Shown here one piece after another: positions 26,736-36,169 of a stretch of DNA of 64,000 bases. The stretch lies in the NCBI RefSeq assembly GCF_001598915.1, contig NZ_BDAP01000002.1, forward strand, positions 992,001 to 1,056,000, given 5' to 3'. This DNA comes from Williamsia muralis NBRC 105860. GTDB taxonomy: Bacteria > Actinomycetota > Actinomycetes > Mycobacteriales > Mycobacteriaceae. How positions within the stretch are numbered: position 1 is the stretch's first letter; every line of letters begins with the position of its first letter. The notes below the pieces were generated by a model, which saw nothing but the letters and a program-made list of their open reading frames with translations, had not been told where the DNA came from and made no database searches. The position numbers and the translations under genes are program-made.

Positions 26736-27587
26736 ATGATTCTTCCGGAAACCGTCCGACTACGCTCAACACGCGTGGCGTTCAAACGAGCCAGCGGTGG
26801 TTGGGACCGGATCGGCGACCAGGCGTTCTTCTACTGGGACAGCCTGATCAGCATCCCCCGTGCCGTCCGCGGCTACAAGAAGGAGACGCTCCGGCTGATC
26901 GCCGAGATCAGCATGGGTTCAGGCGCTCTCGCGATGATCGGCGGCACCGTTGTCGTCGTCGGGTTCCTCACCCTGTTCACCGGCGGAACCATCGCGGTGC
27001 AGGGCTACAGCTCGCTGTCGAACATCGGTGTCGAAGCCCTCACCGGATTCTTCTCGGCGTTCATCAACGTCCGTATCGCCGTCCCGGTCATCGCCGGCAT
27101 CGGTCTGGCCGCCACGATCGGGGCCGGTGCCACGGCCCAGCTCGGCGCCATGCGGGTCAGCGAAGAGATCGACGCCCTCGAAGCGATGTCCATCGCATCC
27201 ATCCCGTACCTGGTCAGCACGCGCATCGTCGCCGGACTGATCGCGATCGTCCCGCTGTACTCACTGGCATCGGTGGCCTCGTTCCTGGCAAGCCGATTCG
27301 CAACGGTCTTCTTGTACGGGCAGTCCTCGGGCGTCTATGACCATTACTTCTCGACATTCCTCATATCCACCGACATCCTCTGGTCGTTTGTGCAGGCGAT
27401 CTGTATGGCCGTGGCTGTCATGATGATTCACACCTACTACGGCTTCAACGCCTCCGGCGGACCGGTCGGGGTCGGCATCGCGGTCGGTAACGCGGTTCGC
27501 GCCTCACTCGTGGTCGTCGTGGTCATCACGTTGCTGACGTCACTGGCGATCTACGGCATCGACGGAAAGTTCAACCTTTCGGGGTAG
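26736..27587 (+). CDS. yrbE4B: YrbE4B, Mce4 transporter permease
   Basis: A 283-residue MlaE-family permease that pairs with YrbE4A. It has the same architecture: an N-terminal amphipathic part (FFYWDSLISIPRAVRGYKKE), transmembrane helices, and the loop GAMRVSEEIDALEAMSI. It starts 5 bases after yrbE4A. The second half holds HTYYGFNASGGPVGVGIAVG, the conserved region before the last helix. The ATPase (MceG) that energises the complex is encoded elsewhere in such genomes and is not in this window. Confidence 0.93.
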   Translation: MILPETVRLRSTRVAFKRASGGWDRIGDQAFFYWDSLISIPRAVRGYKKETLRLIAEISMGSGALAMIGGTVVVVGFLTLFTGGTIAVQGYSSLSNIGVEALTGFFSAFINVRIAVPVIAGIGLAATIGAGATAQLGAMRVSEEIDALEAMSIASIPYLVSTRIVAGLIAIVPLYSLASVASFLASRFATVFLYGQSSGVYDHYFSTFLISTDILWSFVQAICMAVAVMMIHTYYGFNASGGPVGVGIAVGNAVRASLVVVVVITLLTSLAIYGIDGKFNLSG

Positions 27588-27589
27588 CC

Positions 27590-28768
27590 ATGTCACAGAG
27601 AATCGAACGACCCCAATGGGCCAAGAAGCTCGCGGCCACCTCCATGGTGGTGGCGCTGATCGCCGTCTGCGCGCTGGCCGGTCTCCAGTTCCTGGGCAGC
27701 TTTTCCTCGACGGTTCCGGTGACGTTGACCTCTGATCGCGCCGGCCTGGTCATGAACCCCGACGCCAAGGTGCGGCTTCGCGGCGTGGTGGTCGGCCGGG
27801 TGGGTGACATCAGTGAATCAGCCGACGGCGTGACGCTGAAGCTGAACATGAACCCCGACCAGCTGAAGTACATTCCGGCGAACGTTCACGCGGACATCAA
27901 GTCCAACACGGTCTTCGGTGCGAAGTCGGTCAACCTCGAGATCCCCGAGGACCCGTCCAAGGCGCGGCTTTCCGGTGGCTCCACGATCGAGACCGACCAC
28001 GTCGTGGTGGAACTGAACACCATCTACCAGCGACTGGTCGACGTGCTCGCCGAGGTGCAGCCGGAGAAACTGAACGCCACCATCGGGGCCATCGACACTG
28101 CGCTGTCCGGCCGGGGTGAAGAAATCGGCCAAGGGTTCGCCGACCTCTCCGATCTGCTCCGCAAGACCAACCCGCACCTCGATGCCCTCAGCCGCGACAT
28201 CGAGGCCGGCGCCGAGTTCACCAACGTCTATGCCGATGTGATGCCTGATCTGCTCAAGGTTGTCGAGAACTTCACGTTCACCGGAAACACGTTGCTGGAC
28301 AAGTCGTCCGACCTCGACGCGCTCCTGATGAACGTCACCGGAATGGCAGACACGATCAACGGGGTGATCGCACCGTCGAAGGCGACGATCATCTCCACCC
28401 TGTCCAACCTGAATCCCACTGCCGCTCTGCTCGGCTACCAGGCACCCGGCCTGGCCTGCTTCATCACCTCCACCGCGGCAGCAGGACAAAAGGCCCTCCC
28501 GGTGTTCGGTATCGAAACCGGCTACGTGGCCTTGAACGCCGGACTGTTGCCGGGCAAAGAACCGTACCGGTACCCCGAAGACCTGCCCCGCGTGAACGTG
28601 GACGGCCCGCCGACTTGCCAGGACGGTCTGAGCGACCCGGATTCGGCGGCGCACACCGACTTCTACGTCGGCGACAACGCGGCATCCCCGTATCAGCCAC
28701 GTACGACCGCAAAAGCTGATCCCACCAAGCTCTTTCAGGTCATGTTCGGACCGGTGCCCCGTGGTTGA
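27590..28768 (+). CDS. mce4A: Mce4A, cholesterol importer Mce-domain protein
   Basis: A 392-residue Mce-family protein with one N-terminal transmembrane segment (MVVALIAVCALAGLQFLG, about residues 18-35), an Mce/MlaD domain (VTLTSDRAGLVMNPDAKVRLRG through the SNTVFGAKSVNLEI region, about 45-125), and a long helical part that forms the periplasmic needle. It starts 2 bases after yrbE4B. With Mce4B-F it forms the hexameric channel for sterol import. The C-terminal third (YVALNAGLLPGKEPYRYPEDLPRV in two parts) is typical of the A subunit. Confidence 0.92.
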   Translation: MSQRIERPQWAKKLAATSMVVALIAVCALAGLQFLGSFSSTVPVTLTSDRAGLVMNPDAKVRLRGVVVGRVGDISESADGVTLKLNMNPDQLKYIPANVHADIKSNTVFGAKSVNLEIPEDPSKARLSGGSTIETDHVVVELNTIYQRLVDVLAEVQPEKLNATIGAIDTALSGRGEEIGQGFADLSDLLRKTNPHLDALSRDIEAGAEFTNVYADVMPDLLKVVENFTFTGNTLLDKSSDLDALLMNVTGMADTINGVIAPSKATIISTLSNLNPTAALLGYQAPGLACFITSTAAAGQKALPVFGIETGYVALNAGLLPGKEPYRYPEDLPRVNVDGPPTCQDGLSDPDSAAHTDFYVGDNAASPYQPRTTAKADPTKLFQVMFGPVPRG

Positions 28769-28815
28769 GACATATGAGGTTTCGTCGATGACCCAGCAGA
28801 ACAGGAAGGTGTGAG

Positions 28816-29877
28816 GTGGCGGTCTCGAGAGAGCGCGCGTTTCGCGCCACCGTCATCAAGCTGGGCAGCTTCGCCGTTGTGATGGTGCTGATCTTCGTTG
28901 TGCTCGTCGTGGTGTTCAGCCAGTACCGGGGTGGATCCAGTTTCGGCTACAAGGCCACCTTCACCAGTGCCTCGCAGCTCAAATCAGGCAGCAAGGTCCG
29001 CATTGCGGGTGTCGAGGTGGGCAAGGTGGGTTCTGTCGGTCTGAACCCGGACAACGAAGCTGTCGTCGAGTTCGATGTGAACGAGAAGTACCGCCTGCCG
29101 GAGTCAGCCAGGGCGCTGATCCGTTACGAGAACCTCACCGGTGACCGCTTCCTGGAGATCCAGGAAGGTACGGGGGACCCCTCGGCTCTGATCGGCGACG
29201 GCGGATCCATCCCGATCGGTCAGACCGAGCCGGCGCTCGACCTCGACAAACTGCTCGGGGGGTTCAAGCCTCTCTTCCGCACCCTGAATCCCGAAGAGGT
29301 GAACGAACTCTCCGCGTCACTCATCCAGGTGTTCCAGGGCCAGGGACCGGCGTTGAGCGAGTTGCTGCGCAACACGGCAACATTCACCGACTCGCTGGCC
29401 GATCGGGATCAATTGATCGGGGAGGTGATCGACAACTTGAACACGACGCTGGGCACGATCGACGCCGACAACGCCGGCTTCGACAGTTCGCTCGACCAAC
29501 TCCAATTACTGATCTCCGGACTGGATTCACAACGCAACGTGATCGGTGAGGCGGTGACAAACGCCTCCGAGGTCACCAACGACCTCAACGACGTGCTGGC
29601 CACCAATCGCTCCGACCTCAAATCCATGATCACGGCCACCGGCGAGGTCTCGGACGAGGTACTCAAGGGCGAGCCCTACGTCCGTGGGCTGATCAGCCGA
29701 CTGCCGGGGGACTTCAAGGCACTGTCGAATCTGGGCAGTTACGGTGCGTGGCTGCAGATCTGGCTGTGCCAGGTCAACTTGATCTTCACCGCTCCCGGCG
29801 GCCAGGAGATCGTGTGGAACAACATCGACACCACCGGTGTGAAACAGAACCCGGGTGGGAGGTGTGATCCCCGATGA
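28816..29877 (+). CDS. mce4B: Mce4B, cholesterol importer Mce-domain protein
   Basis: A 353-residue Mce protein: transmembrane helix FAVVMVLIFVVLVVVFS near residues 16-32, the Mce domain with KATFTSASQLKSGSKVRIAGVEVGKV and ENLTGDRFLEI, and a long alpha-helical needle part up to about residue 290. The C-terminus holds WLQIWLCQVNLIFTAPGG, the usual B-subunit ending. GTG 28816 has AGGAAGG six bases upstream. It is separated from mce4A by 47 bases, the largest gap inside the operon, and overlaps mce4C (ATGA). Confidence 0.92.
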   Translation: MAVSRERAFRATVIKLGSFAVVMVLIFVVLVVVFSQYRGGSSFGYKATFTSASQLKSGSKVRIAGVEVGKVGSVGLNPDNEAVVEFDVNEKYRLPESARALIRYENLTGDRFLEIQEGTGDPSALIGDGGSIPIGQTEPALDLDKLLGGFKPLFRTLNPEEVNELSASLIQVFQGQGPALSELLRNTATFTDSLADRDQLIGEVIDNLNTTLGTIDADNAGFDSSLDQLQLLISGLDSQRNVIGEAVTNASEVTNDLNDVLATNRSDLKSMITATGEVSDEVLKGEPYVRGLISRLPGDFKALSNLGSYGAWLQIWLCQVNLIFTAPGGQEIVWNNIDTTGVKQNPGGRCDPR

Positions 29878-31070
29878 TGGCAGCACTGTTCAAAGGTCAG
29901 CGGACCACCGCTGACGAAGCGGATGAGGCCCGCCGCAAGAAGCGTGGCGAACCGGACCGCGCTCGTGTCGGGTTCATCGGCGTACTGATCGCCGCCCTCG
30001 TCGTGATCGTCGCGCTGCAGATGGACAAGTTGCCGTTCCTGGCAAACGGCAGCGTGTACACGGCGTACTTCGACGACGCAGGCGGCCTTGCCAGCGGCGA
30101 CATCGTGGTGGTCTCCGGTGTCGACGTGGGCGCTGTCCAGGGCATCACGCTGGCGGACACCGATGACGGCAAGAAGGCCAAGGTCACCTTCAACATGAGG
30201 GACACGGTCCGGGTTGGCGCCAACAGCCAGGCTGCCATCAAGACCGAAACCGTCTTGGGCAGGCGCAATCTCACGTTGATCCCGCACGGCACCGGGCAGC
30301 TCAAGCCGGGCGACGAGATCAGCAGTCGCAACACGGTGGCGCCTTACTCGCTGACCGATGCGCTCGAGGGTGCAACCGACACGATCGCCGAGACCGATAC
30401 CGATCAACTCAACGACGCGCTGAACACGTTGACCGACACGTTCTCCGACACCCCGGAATCGGTCCGTTCCGCTGTCGATGGTGTGGCGCGCCTGTCCAAG
30501 GCGATCGCCGACCGCGACGAGTCGCTGGACCAATTGCTCAGTCGCGCATCGTCTGTCACCGACGTCATCGCCAAACGCAGTGGTCAGATCAACACGCTGC
30601 TGACCGATGCCAACGCGTTGCTCGGCGAGCTGCAGGCCCGACGGTATGCGCTCGGACAACTGATCTCCGGCACCGAGAACGTGACCGCCCAGATCAGCGG
30701 ATTCATCAACGACAACAATGCCCAGCTCAAGCCGGTACTCGAGAAGCTGAACGGTGTCCTGGCGATCCTGCAGGACAACCAGGAGACGCTGGCACAGACC
30801 CTCGACGAACTCGGCCCCTACGCCAACACACTCGGCGAAGCGGTGGCGAGCGGCCCGTATTTCTCATCGCTCGTCGGCATCCCGACCTTCGGCGACTACA
30901 CCGAGGTGTTCTTGAACATCATGCAGCAGAAGTACCCTGAGGCCTACCGCGCCTTCCAGTACGCGTTCCCGATCCCGCCGGTCATCTCCACCCGACCGGA
31001 TGCGGCCAATGACCCGAACTCGACGATCGCGCCGGCTCCGCCGCCCCGCTACCCAGGACCGAACGGGTGA
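29874..31070 (+). CDS. mce4C: Mce4C, cholesterol importer Mce-domain protein
   Basis: A 398-residue Mce protein. The cytoplasmic N-terminus is long and charged (ADEADEARRKKRGEPDRARV), followed by a transmembrane helix GFIGVLIAALVVIVALQM (about residues 33-50), the Mce domain (YTAYFDDAGGLASGDIVVVSGV) and helical repeats rich in D, L and Q. The end is proline-rich (IAPAPPPRYPGPNG), which is common for the C subunit. It overlaps mce4B by 4 bases and mce4D by 4 bases, implying coupled translation and fixed stoichiometry. Confidence 0.92.
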   Translation: MMAALFKGQRTTADEADEARRKKRGEPDRARVGFIGVLIAALVVIVALQMDKLPFLANGSVYTAYFDDAGGLASGDIVVVSGVDVGAVQGITLADTDDGKKAKVTFNMRDTVRVGANSQAAIKTETVLGRRNLTLIPHGTGQLKPGDEISSRNTVAPYSLTDALEGATDTIAETDTDQLNDALNTLTDTFSDTPESVRSAVDGVARLSKAIADRDESLDQLLSRASSVTDVIAKRSGQINTLLTDANALLGELQARRYALGQLISGTENVTAQISGFINDNNAQLKPVLEKLNGVLAILQDNQETLAQTLDELGPYANTLGEAVASGPYFSSLVGIPTFGDYTEVFLNIMQQKYPEAYRAFQYAFPIPPVISTRPDAANDPNSTIAPAPPPRYPGPNG

Positions 31071-32335
31071 TGGGCATGGGACGGTTGAGCAAGCGGTTCT
31101 GGCAGGCGATTGCCATCGTCGTGGCCGTGGTGATCGTGCTGGTGGTGGTCTATGTGGGCTTCCAGAAGGTGGCGTACAAGACCTACACCGCCTATTTCGC
31201 GAGCGTGAACTCGATGTACGAGGGCGACGCCGTGAAGATCCTCGGCGTCACCGTCGGGTCGGTCAGCAAGATCACCCCCCGCGACGGCGACGTGAAGGTG
31301 GAGCTGAAAGTCGATCGCGACCAGACGATCCCGGCTGACGCCGAGGCGCTGGTGGTCGCGCAGTCACTGGTGTCGGGCCGTTTCGTCCAGCTGACCCCGG
31401 TGTACGAGGGTGGTCCGGCGTTGAAGGACGGGGGAGCGATCCCGATGGAACGCACCGCCGTGCCCGTCGAGTGGGACGACATCAAGTCCGAATTGACCAA
31501 ACTGACCGAGGCCGTGGGCCCAGACGGAGCCGATCCGGGCTCCGTGGCCAGGGCAGTCGATGTCGCGGATGCGAACCTCGACGGCAACGGCACCGCCATT
31601 CGCCAGTCACTGCAGCAGCTTTCGGATGTGACCAGCACGCTGGCAGACGGTCGCGACGACCTGTTCAACACGATTCGCAATCTGCAGGCGCTGACCGAGG
31701 CGCTGTCGCAGAGTCACGAACAACTGGTGCAGTTCAACGGGCGTATCGCATCGGTCAGTCAGGTGCTGGCCGACAACACCGAGAGTCTGAACGGTGCGCT
31801 GACCAACCTCGACACGGCGCTCAGTGACGTCAAGAGTTTCATCGACACCAACGGCGCCACCCTCAGTGATTCGGTTGCCCGGCTCGGTGACGCCACCAAC
31901 GTGCTCGCGCAGAAGGACGAAGAGATCAGAGGGCTGCTGCACTCGGGTCCGACCCAGCTGTCGAACTTCTACAACATCTACAACCCGTTGCAGGGGTCCC
32001 TCTCCGGCATCTTCGGACTCGGCATGGGCGGCAACCTGATCAACCTGCTGTGCGGTTCGATCCAGGCCAACGACCGCCCCGGCCAGGAAGGCGATGTCGA
32101 GAAGTGCGTCGACGTACTGGCCCCGGTTCTCGCGTCTATCTCCATCAACTACCCTCCCGCACTGATCAATCCGGTCACCGGCATCGACGCCCGACCCGAC
32201 CAGATCCAGTACCAGAACGCCAGTGTCAAAGCCAGGGCGCAGCAGAGTATCCGCGATCAGGATGCCGAGACCCGCAAGAAGTACAACAACCCCGGCCTCG
32301 CGCAACTCCTCGTCCCGTTCGGGGGTGAGGGCTGA
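31067..32335 (+). CDS. mce4D: Mce4D, cholesterol importer Mce-domain protein
   Basis: A 422-residue Mce protein: transmembrane helix AIAIVVAVVIVLVVVYVGF (about residues 12-30), Mce domain with YTAYFASVNSMYEGDAVKILGV and AQSLVSGRFVQLTPVY, a helical needle domain, and a conserved C-terminal region with NLLCGSIQANDRPG and CVDVLAPVLASISINYPP. It starts at GTG 31067 in a GTGA overlap with mce4C. ATG codons at 31070 and 31076 are possible alternatives. Confidence 0.92.
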   Translation: MMGMGRLSKRFWQAIAIVVAVVIVLVVVYVGFQKVAYKTYTAYFASVNSMYEGDAVKILGVTVGSVSKITPRDGDVKVELKVDRDQTIPADAEALVVAQSLVSGRFVQLTPVYEGGPALKDGGAIPMERTAVPVEWDDIKSELTKLTEAVGPDGADPGSVARAVDVADANLDGNGTAIRQSLQQLSDVTSTLADGRDDLFNTIRNLQALTEALSQSHEQLVQFNGRIASVSQVLADNTESLNGALTNLDTALSDVKSFIDTNGATLSDSVARLGDATNVLAQKDEEIRGLLHSGPTQLSNFYNIYNPLQGSLSGIFGLGMGGNLINLLCGSIQANDRPGQEGDVEKCVDVLAPVLASISINYPPALINPVTGIDARPDQIQYQNASVKARAQQSIRDQDAETRKKYNNPGLAQLLVPFGGEG

Positions 32336-33630
32336 TGCGTACCGGTTCATCACGAAAGTCGGCTCTGCGCAGCGTTTTCGCGGCAGTGGCGATCAGCACA
32401 GCGCTGGTGGCGTCGGGGTGTTCGTTCGACGGGCTGAACTCGTTGCCGGTGCCCGGTGCCGAGGGGACCGGCGCGGGCTCGTATGAGCTGAAAGCGCTGA
32501 TCCCGAACGCGGCGAACCTGGTTCAGAACGCACCGGTGCTCATCAACGACGCGACGGTCGGCAGTGTCGGCAAGATCGAGGTGAAGAACTGGCAGGCAGA
32601 GTTGACGCTGCGGCTGAACAAGGGCACGCAGGTCCCGGTCGGTTCGTACGTCATGGTCGGTCTCACCAGCGTGCTCGGCTCGTTGAACCTTCAGATCGTG
32701 CAGCCCGAGGACGCCGACAAGGGGACCATCGCTCCCGGCGGCCAGATCCCGGCGGCGGACTGCCCTGAGCAGTCCAACATCGCCCAGCCGACCAACGCCG
32801 AGCCCATCCCCGACATCAACTCGGCGCAGCAGGTGTCCGCGTGTACGTATCCGACCACCGAGCAGGTTCTCAGCTCGCTGTCGGTGGTCCTCAACGGCGG
32901 CGGACTCGCGCAGGTCGGTGACATCGTCCACGAGCTCAACACCGCCATGGCGGGACGGCAGGACGTGCTGCGCGATCTGGTGCCACGTCTGAACACGCTG
33001 GTCGGCGAACTGAACGTGCAGCGCGAGAACATCATTCGGGCGATGGAAGGCCTGGATCGACTCACCGGCCAGATCAACGAGCAGACCCCGGTTGTCGAAC
33101 GGGCTCTGGCCGACGGTCCACGGATCCTGAAGCTGCTCGTCGATCAACGGGTGAACTTCACCGATGCGCTGGGGGCCCTGAGCCGGATGAGCCGCACCAC
33201 GGACGACATCTTGAAGGCGAACTCCGAGGACATCCAGGTGGTTGTCAGCAACCTCGTCCCGGTGCTCGATCAACTGCAGTCCACCGGTCCCTCGTTGACT
33301 CAATCGCTGGGGATCCTGCTCACCTTCCCGTTTGCCGAGTCGGCGATTCCGCAGGTGGTCCGCGGCGACTATCTCAACGCCGTGATCAACCTCGACCTCA
33401 CATTCGGCAGGTTGCAGCGTGGTGCCCTCGCGAGTGTTGGCATCGCGAGCCAGTTCTACGGTCCCGAAGGGATGTTCGGTAAGCCGGCCGGCGCCGCGGG
33501 CAGAGGTGACGACCCCTTCACCGGGCCTCTTGCCGATGCCCCGCCTGAGACGAGTCCGACACTTCCGATTGCGCCCCAACCGGAAACACCTGCCGCCGAT
33601 CAGTCACCAACCGGGGAGGAGGGCCCATGA
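32335..33630 (+). CDS. mce4E: Mce4E (LprN-type), lipoprotein subunit of the cholesterol importer
   Basis: A 431-residue Mce protein with a lipoprotein signal peptide: a basic start (RTGSSRKSALR), a hydrophobic core and lipobox VASGC with the acylated Cys at residue 29. The Mce domain (YELKALIPNAANLVQNAPVLI and VGLTSVLGSLNLQIV) and a helical region follow, then a Pro-rich C-terminus. E subunits are lipoproteins throughout the family (LprN in M. tuberculosis). The start overlaps the mce4D stop by one base (TGATG), and the end overlaps mce4F by 4. Confidence 0.92.
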   Translation: MRTGSSRKSALRSVFAAVAISTALVASGCSFDGLNSLPVPGAEGTGAGSYELKALIPNAANLVQNAPVLINDATVGSVGKIEVKNWQAELTLRLNKGTQVPVGSYVMVGLTSVLGSLNLQIVQPEDADKGTIAPGGQIPAADCPEQSNIAQPTNAEPIPDINSAQQVSACTYPTTEQVLSSLSVVLNGGGLAQVGDIVHELNTAMAGRQDVLRDLVPRLNTLVGELNVQRENIIRAMEGLDRLTGQINEQTPVVERALADGPRILKLLVDQRVNFTDALGALSRMSRTTDDILKANSEDIQVVVSNLVPVLDQLQSTGPSLTQSLGILLTFPFAESAIPQVVRGDYLNAVINLDLTFGRLQRGALASVGIASQFYGPEGMFGKPAGAAGRGDDPFTGPLADAPPETSPTLPIAPQPETPAADQSPTGEEGP

Positions 33631-35099
33631 GGATCACACCGTTTGTCCGCATGCAGCTGGTCATCTTCTCGATCGTGACGACTTTGGCCATCATCGCCGT
33701 TGCCGTGTTCTACATCCGGGTGCCCAGCATGGTCGGCGTCGGCGAATACAACGTCGAGGTGGAGTTGCCCAGTACCGGCGGTCTCTACCAGAACGGCAAC
33801 GTCAGCTACCGCGGGGTCGACGTGGGCAAGGTGCAGTCGGTGACCTTGACCGAAGAGGGTGTGACAGCAAAACTCTCGATCAACTCGGACACCAAGATCC
33901 CCGACAACTCCACCGCATCGGTGCACAGTGTCTCGGCGGTTGGCGAGCAGTACCTCGAGTTCATGCCAAAACCAGGCGTCGAGTCGACCGGCAATCTGCA
34001 GGACGGTGCCGTGATCGAGGGCGGTACGGTCCCTGTCGAGGTCGGCACGCTGCTCGACCAGGCCAACGGGCTGCTCGAACGTGTGCAGGACACACAGCTG
34101 CGCCGGGTGATGGACGAGGCCTTCAACGCATTCAACGGCACGGGTGAGGACCTGCAGCGACTGCTGGACTCGATGGCCCTGCTCGTGGGTGACGCGAACA
34201 AGAACTCGGATGCCATCGTCAAGCTCATCGAGCAGGCGGCGCCGTTGTTGGAGACGCAGACGGCAACGGTGGACGACATCCGCGCCTGGACTGCGAATCT
34301 TGCCAACGTGACAGATCAGCTGCGGGCCAACGATCCTCAACTGAGGGACATCCTGCAGAAGGGCCCTGGGGTCGCGAAGCAGACCCAGGAACTGTTCGCG
34401 TCGATGAATCAGACGCTGCCTCTGATGTTCTCGAACCTGAACACCACTGCTCGCACCCTTGCGATCTACCACCCGAACCTACGGCAGATCGTGGTGATCT
34501 ACCCTCGGTTGATCGCCTCGCTCATCACCGCACTGAACACCGAAGACGCCCGTAACGGCGCCAACGTCGACTTCGCGCTGGGTTTCCAGGATCCGGGTAC
34601 CTGCACGGTGGGCTACCTGCCGATGACCCCGGACCGCAATGCTTCGGCTCAGACCCCCCGTGAACTGCCACCCGGAATGTTGTGCCGGGTGCCGCAGGAT
34701 TCCAATCTCGGTGTGCGCGGTACCCGTAACTTCCCGTGTGTGGAGATCCCCGGCCGTCGGGCGTCGACGCCGGCGGAGTGCCGGACCGGCTACGTTCCCA
34801 TCGGTGAGAACGTGCCCCTGCCGCGCGGTTTGCCGGGAATCGATGTGCCGCAAGGGTTCCTGACCAGTGCCGGGCCGGGCGCCGACGACGGTAGCCCGGC
34901 CGTGTACGCGACGACCTACGATCCGGTCAGCGGTGACTACATCGGTCCCGACGGAAAAACCTACAATGCCGGAACCGGGTCTGCGACGGCCCAGGGGGAT
35001 TCTGGTACGAGTGGTGGAACCGGTACAACGGGTACCGGGGCGCAACCGCAGGAAGACAACAGCCAATGGCAGAGCCTGATCACGGGAACCGTGAGGTGA
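33627..35099 (+). CDS. mce4F: Mce4F, cholesterol importer Mce-domain protein
   Basis: A 490-residue Mce protein: transmembrane helix VIFSIVTTLAIIAVAVFYI (about residues 11-29), Mce domain (YNVEVELPSTGGLYQNGNVSY, ASVHSVSAVGEQYLEF), helical needle and an extended C-terminal part containing four Cys (near CTVGYLP, MLCRVPQ, NFPCVEIP, AECRTGY) that may form disulfides outside the membrane. The last 45 residues are low-complexity Gly/Thr (GTSGGTGTTGTGAQPQ). It overlaps the next gene by up to 34 bases. Confidence 0.92.
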   Translation: MRITPFVRMQLVIFSIVTTLAIIAVAVFYIRVPSMVGVGEYNVEVELPSTGGLYQNGNVSYRGVDVGKVQSVTLTEEGVTAKLSINSDTKIPDNSTASVHSVSAVGEQYLEFMPKPGVESTGNLQDGAVIEGGTVPVEVGTLLDQANGLLERVQDTQLRRVMDEAFNAFNGTGEDLQRLLDSMALLVGDANKNSDAIVKLIEQAAPLLETQTATVDDIRAWTANLANVTDQLRANDPQLRDILQKGPGVAKQTQELFASMNQTLPLMFSNLNTTARTLAIYHPNLRQIVVIYPRLIASLITALNTEDARNGANVDFALGFQDPGTCTVGYLPMTPDRNASAQTPRELPPGMLCRVPQDSNLGVRGTRNFPCVEIPGRRASTPAECRTGYVPIGENVPLPRGLPGIDVPQGFLTSAGPGADDGSPAVYATTYDPVSGDYIGPDGKTYNAGTGSATAQGDSGTSGGTGTTGTGAQPQEDNSQWQSLITGTVR

Positions 35100-36169
35100 C
35101 GGGACCCGGAGACGAAGCGGAGCGGAGCTCGACCAACGGGTCCGGAGACGAAGCGGAGCGGAGCTCGACCAACGGGTCCGGAGACGAAGCGGAGCGGAGC
35201 TCGACCGATGCTCCCGGAGACGAAGCGGAGCGGAGCTCGACCAGTGTTTCTGGCGACGAGGCCAAGCGGAAGCGTCGGCGAGCGAGCCGGCCTGCCGGGC
35301 CTCCGCAGGAGGTCGGGAAGACTGAGCCGGCGACGAATCCAGGTGTAGCGGACGGGCAGGACCCGGGCGATGTGCCTTCTTCCGGAGACAAACCGGGCAA
35401 GGTGAAGCCGACCGGAAAGCCGGTCAAGTCCGCACCGGTGGGACGCAAGCGTAAGTCAGCTCCCACTCCGCCTGCGTCCAAAGCCGCGGCCGCGTCCGAC
35501 GATGTCGGCGGGTCTACGGAACCGTCCACGGACGACGACGTTGTCGTCTCGACGGGGGTCTCCTACCGCGAACGTCGATCGGCGGCTCGCGGCGACTCCG
35601 GCCGGCCACGGAAGACCAAGGGACGGGTACGCAAAGCGGATCGGCCCTCAACGGCTGCGAAGAAGCGTGTGGGTCTGCGCGGGATGGGTGTGGTCCTGGC
35701 TGCGATCACCGCCGTCGGTCTGATCGCGGCGATGGCTGTGGCGTCCACCCTGTTCGTGTTGGGTACCAAGAAGATCGATGACCGCAATGAACTGCGGGCT
35801 GAGTACTCGGCTTTCGCGCGGCAGATGGTCACCAACCTGACAACCTTGAATCCGCAGAACATCGACGGCGCGATCAAGTCGTTCCAGGACGACACGAGTG
35901 GCAAGGCGATGGAGCAGGTCGGCCAATCCGTCCAGCAGACCGTCAACATGATCAAGTCCGAGAATGTGTCGACCAAGGGCGCGGTGATCTCCGAGGCCGT
36001 CACTGCGAGTGACAGCAGTACCGCGTCGGTGATCATGGTCTTCAGCTGGGAGATGAACCAGCCCAACGTGACTGATCAGCAGACGGTGTTGCAGGTGTTC
36101 AGATGGAAGTTGGAGATCACGCGTATCAACGGTGAACTCAAACTCACCAACGTCGAGTGGGTGACCTAG
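35066..36169 (+). CDS. Mce4-associated membrane protein A (Mam4A type) with repeat-rich N-terminus
   Basis: A 367-residue protein. Residues 1-200 are charged and probably disordered: four and a half copies of the 12-residue unit GDEAERSSTNGS (residues 15-68), then Pro/Lys-rich sequence. One transmembrane helix lies at about 206-233 (VVLAAITAVGLIAAMAVAS) and the C-terminal domain (DDRNELRAEYSAFARQMVTN to the end) is the Mce-associated fold. It corresponds to Rv3493c and probably stabilises the Mce4 complex. AGGAAG 10 bases before ATG 35066 supports this start; GTG 35096, in a GTGA overlap with mce4F like other junctions here, is an alternative. The repeat is nearly perfect at DNA level. Confidence 0.85.
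   Translation: MAEPDHGNREVTGPGDEAERSSTNGSGDEAERSSTNGSGDEAERSSTDAPGDEAERSSTSVSGDEAKRKRRRASRPAGPPQEVGKTEPATNPGVADGQDPGDVPSSGDKPGKVKPTGKPVKSAPVGRKRKSAPTPPASKAAAASDDVGGSTEPSTDDDVVVSTGVSYRERRSAARGDSGRPRKTKGRVRKADRPSTAAKKRVGLRGMGVVLAAITAVGLIAAMAVASTLFVLGTKKIDDRNELRAEYSAFARQMVTNLTTLNPQNIDGAIKSFQDDTSGKAMEQVGQSVQQTVNMIKSENVSTKGAVISEAVTASDSSTASVIMVFSWEMNQPNVTDQQTVLQVFRWKLEITRINGELKLTNVEWVT
35108..35287 (+). repeat. 36-bp coding minisatellite in the Mam4A-type gene
   Basis: Units start at 35108, 35144, 35180, 35216 and 35252. The first two units are identical over all 36 bases, units 3 and 4 share the first 27, and unit 5 is degenerate. The period is a multiple of three, so copy-number change would keep the frame. 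Confidence 0.95.

Noticed and set aside
28788-28814. Eight-codon frame between mce4A and mce4B
   Set aside because: It overlaps the AGGAAGG ribosome-binding site of mce4B and has none of its own; the gap is more simply a leader.
35108-35287. CRISPR-like array of 36-bp repeats
   Set aside because: Repeats are contiguous with no spacers, lie in a reading frame and keep the frame; there are no cas genes.
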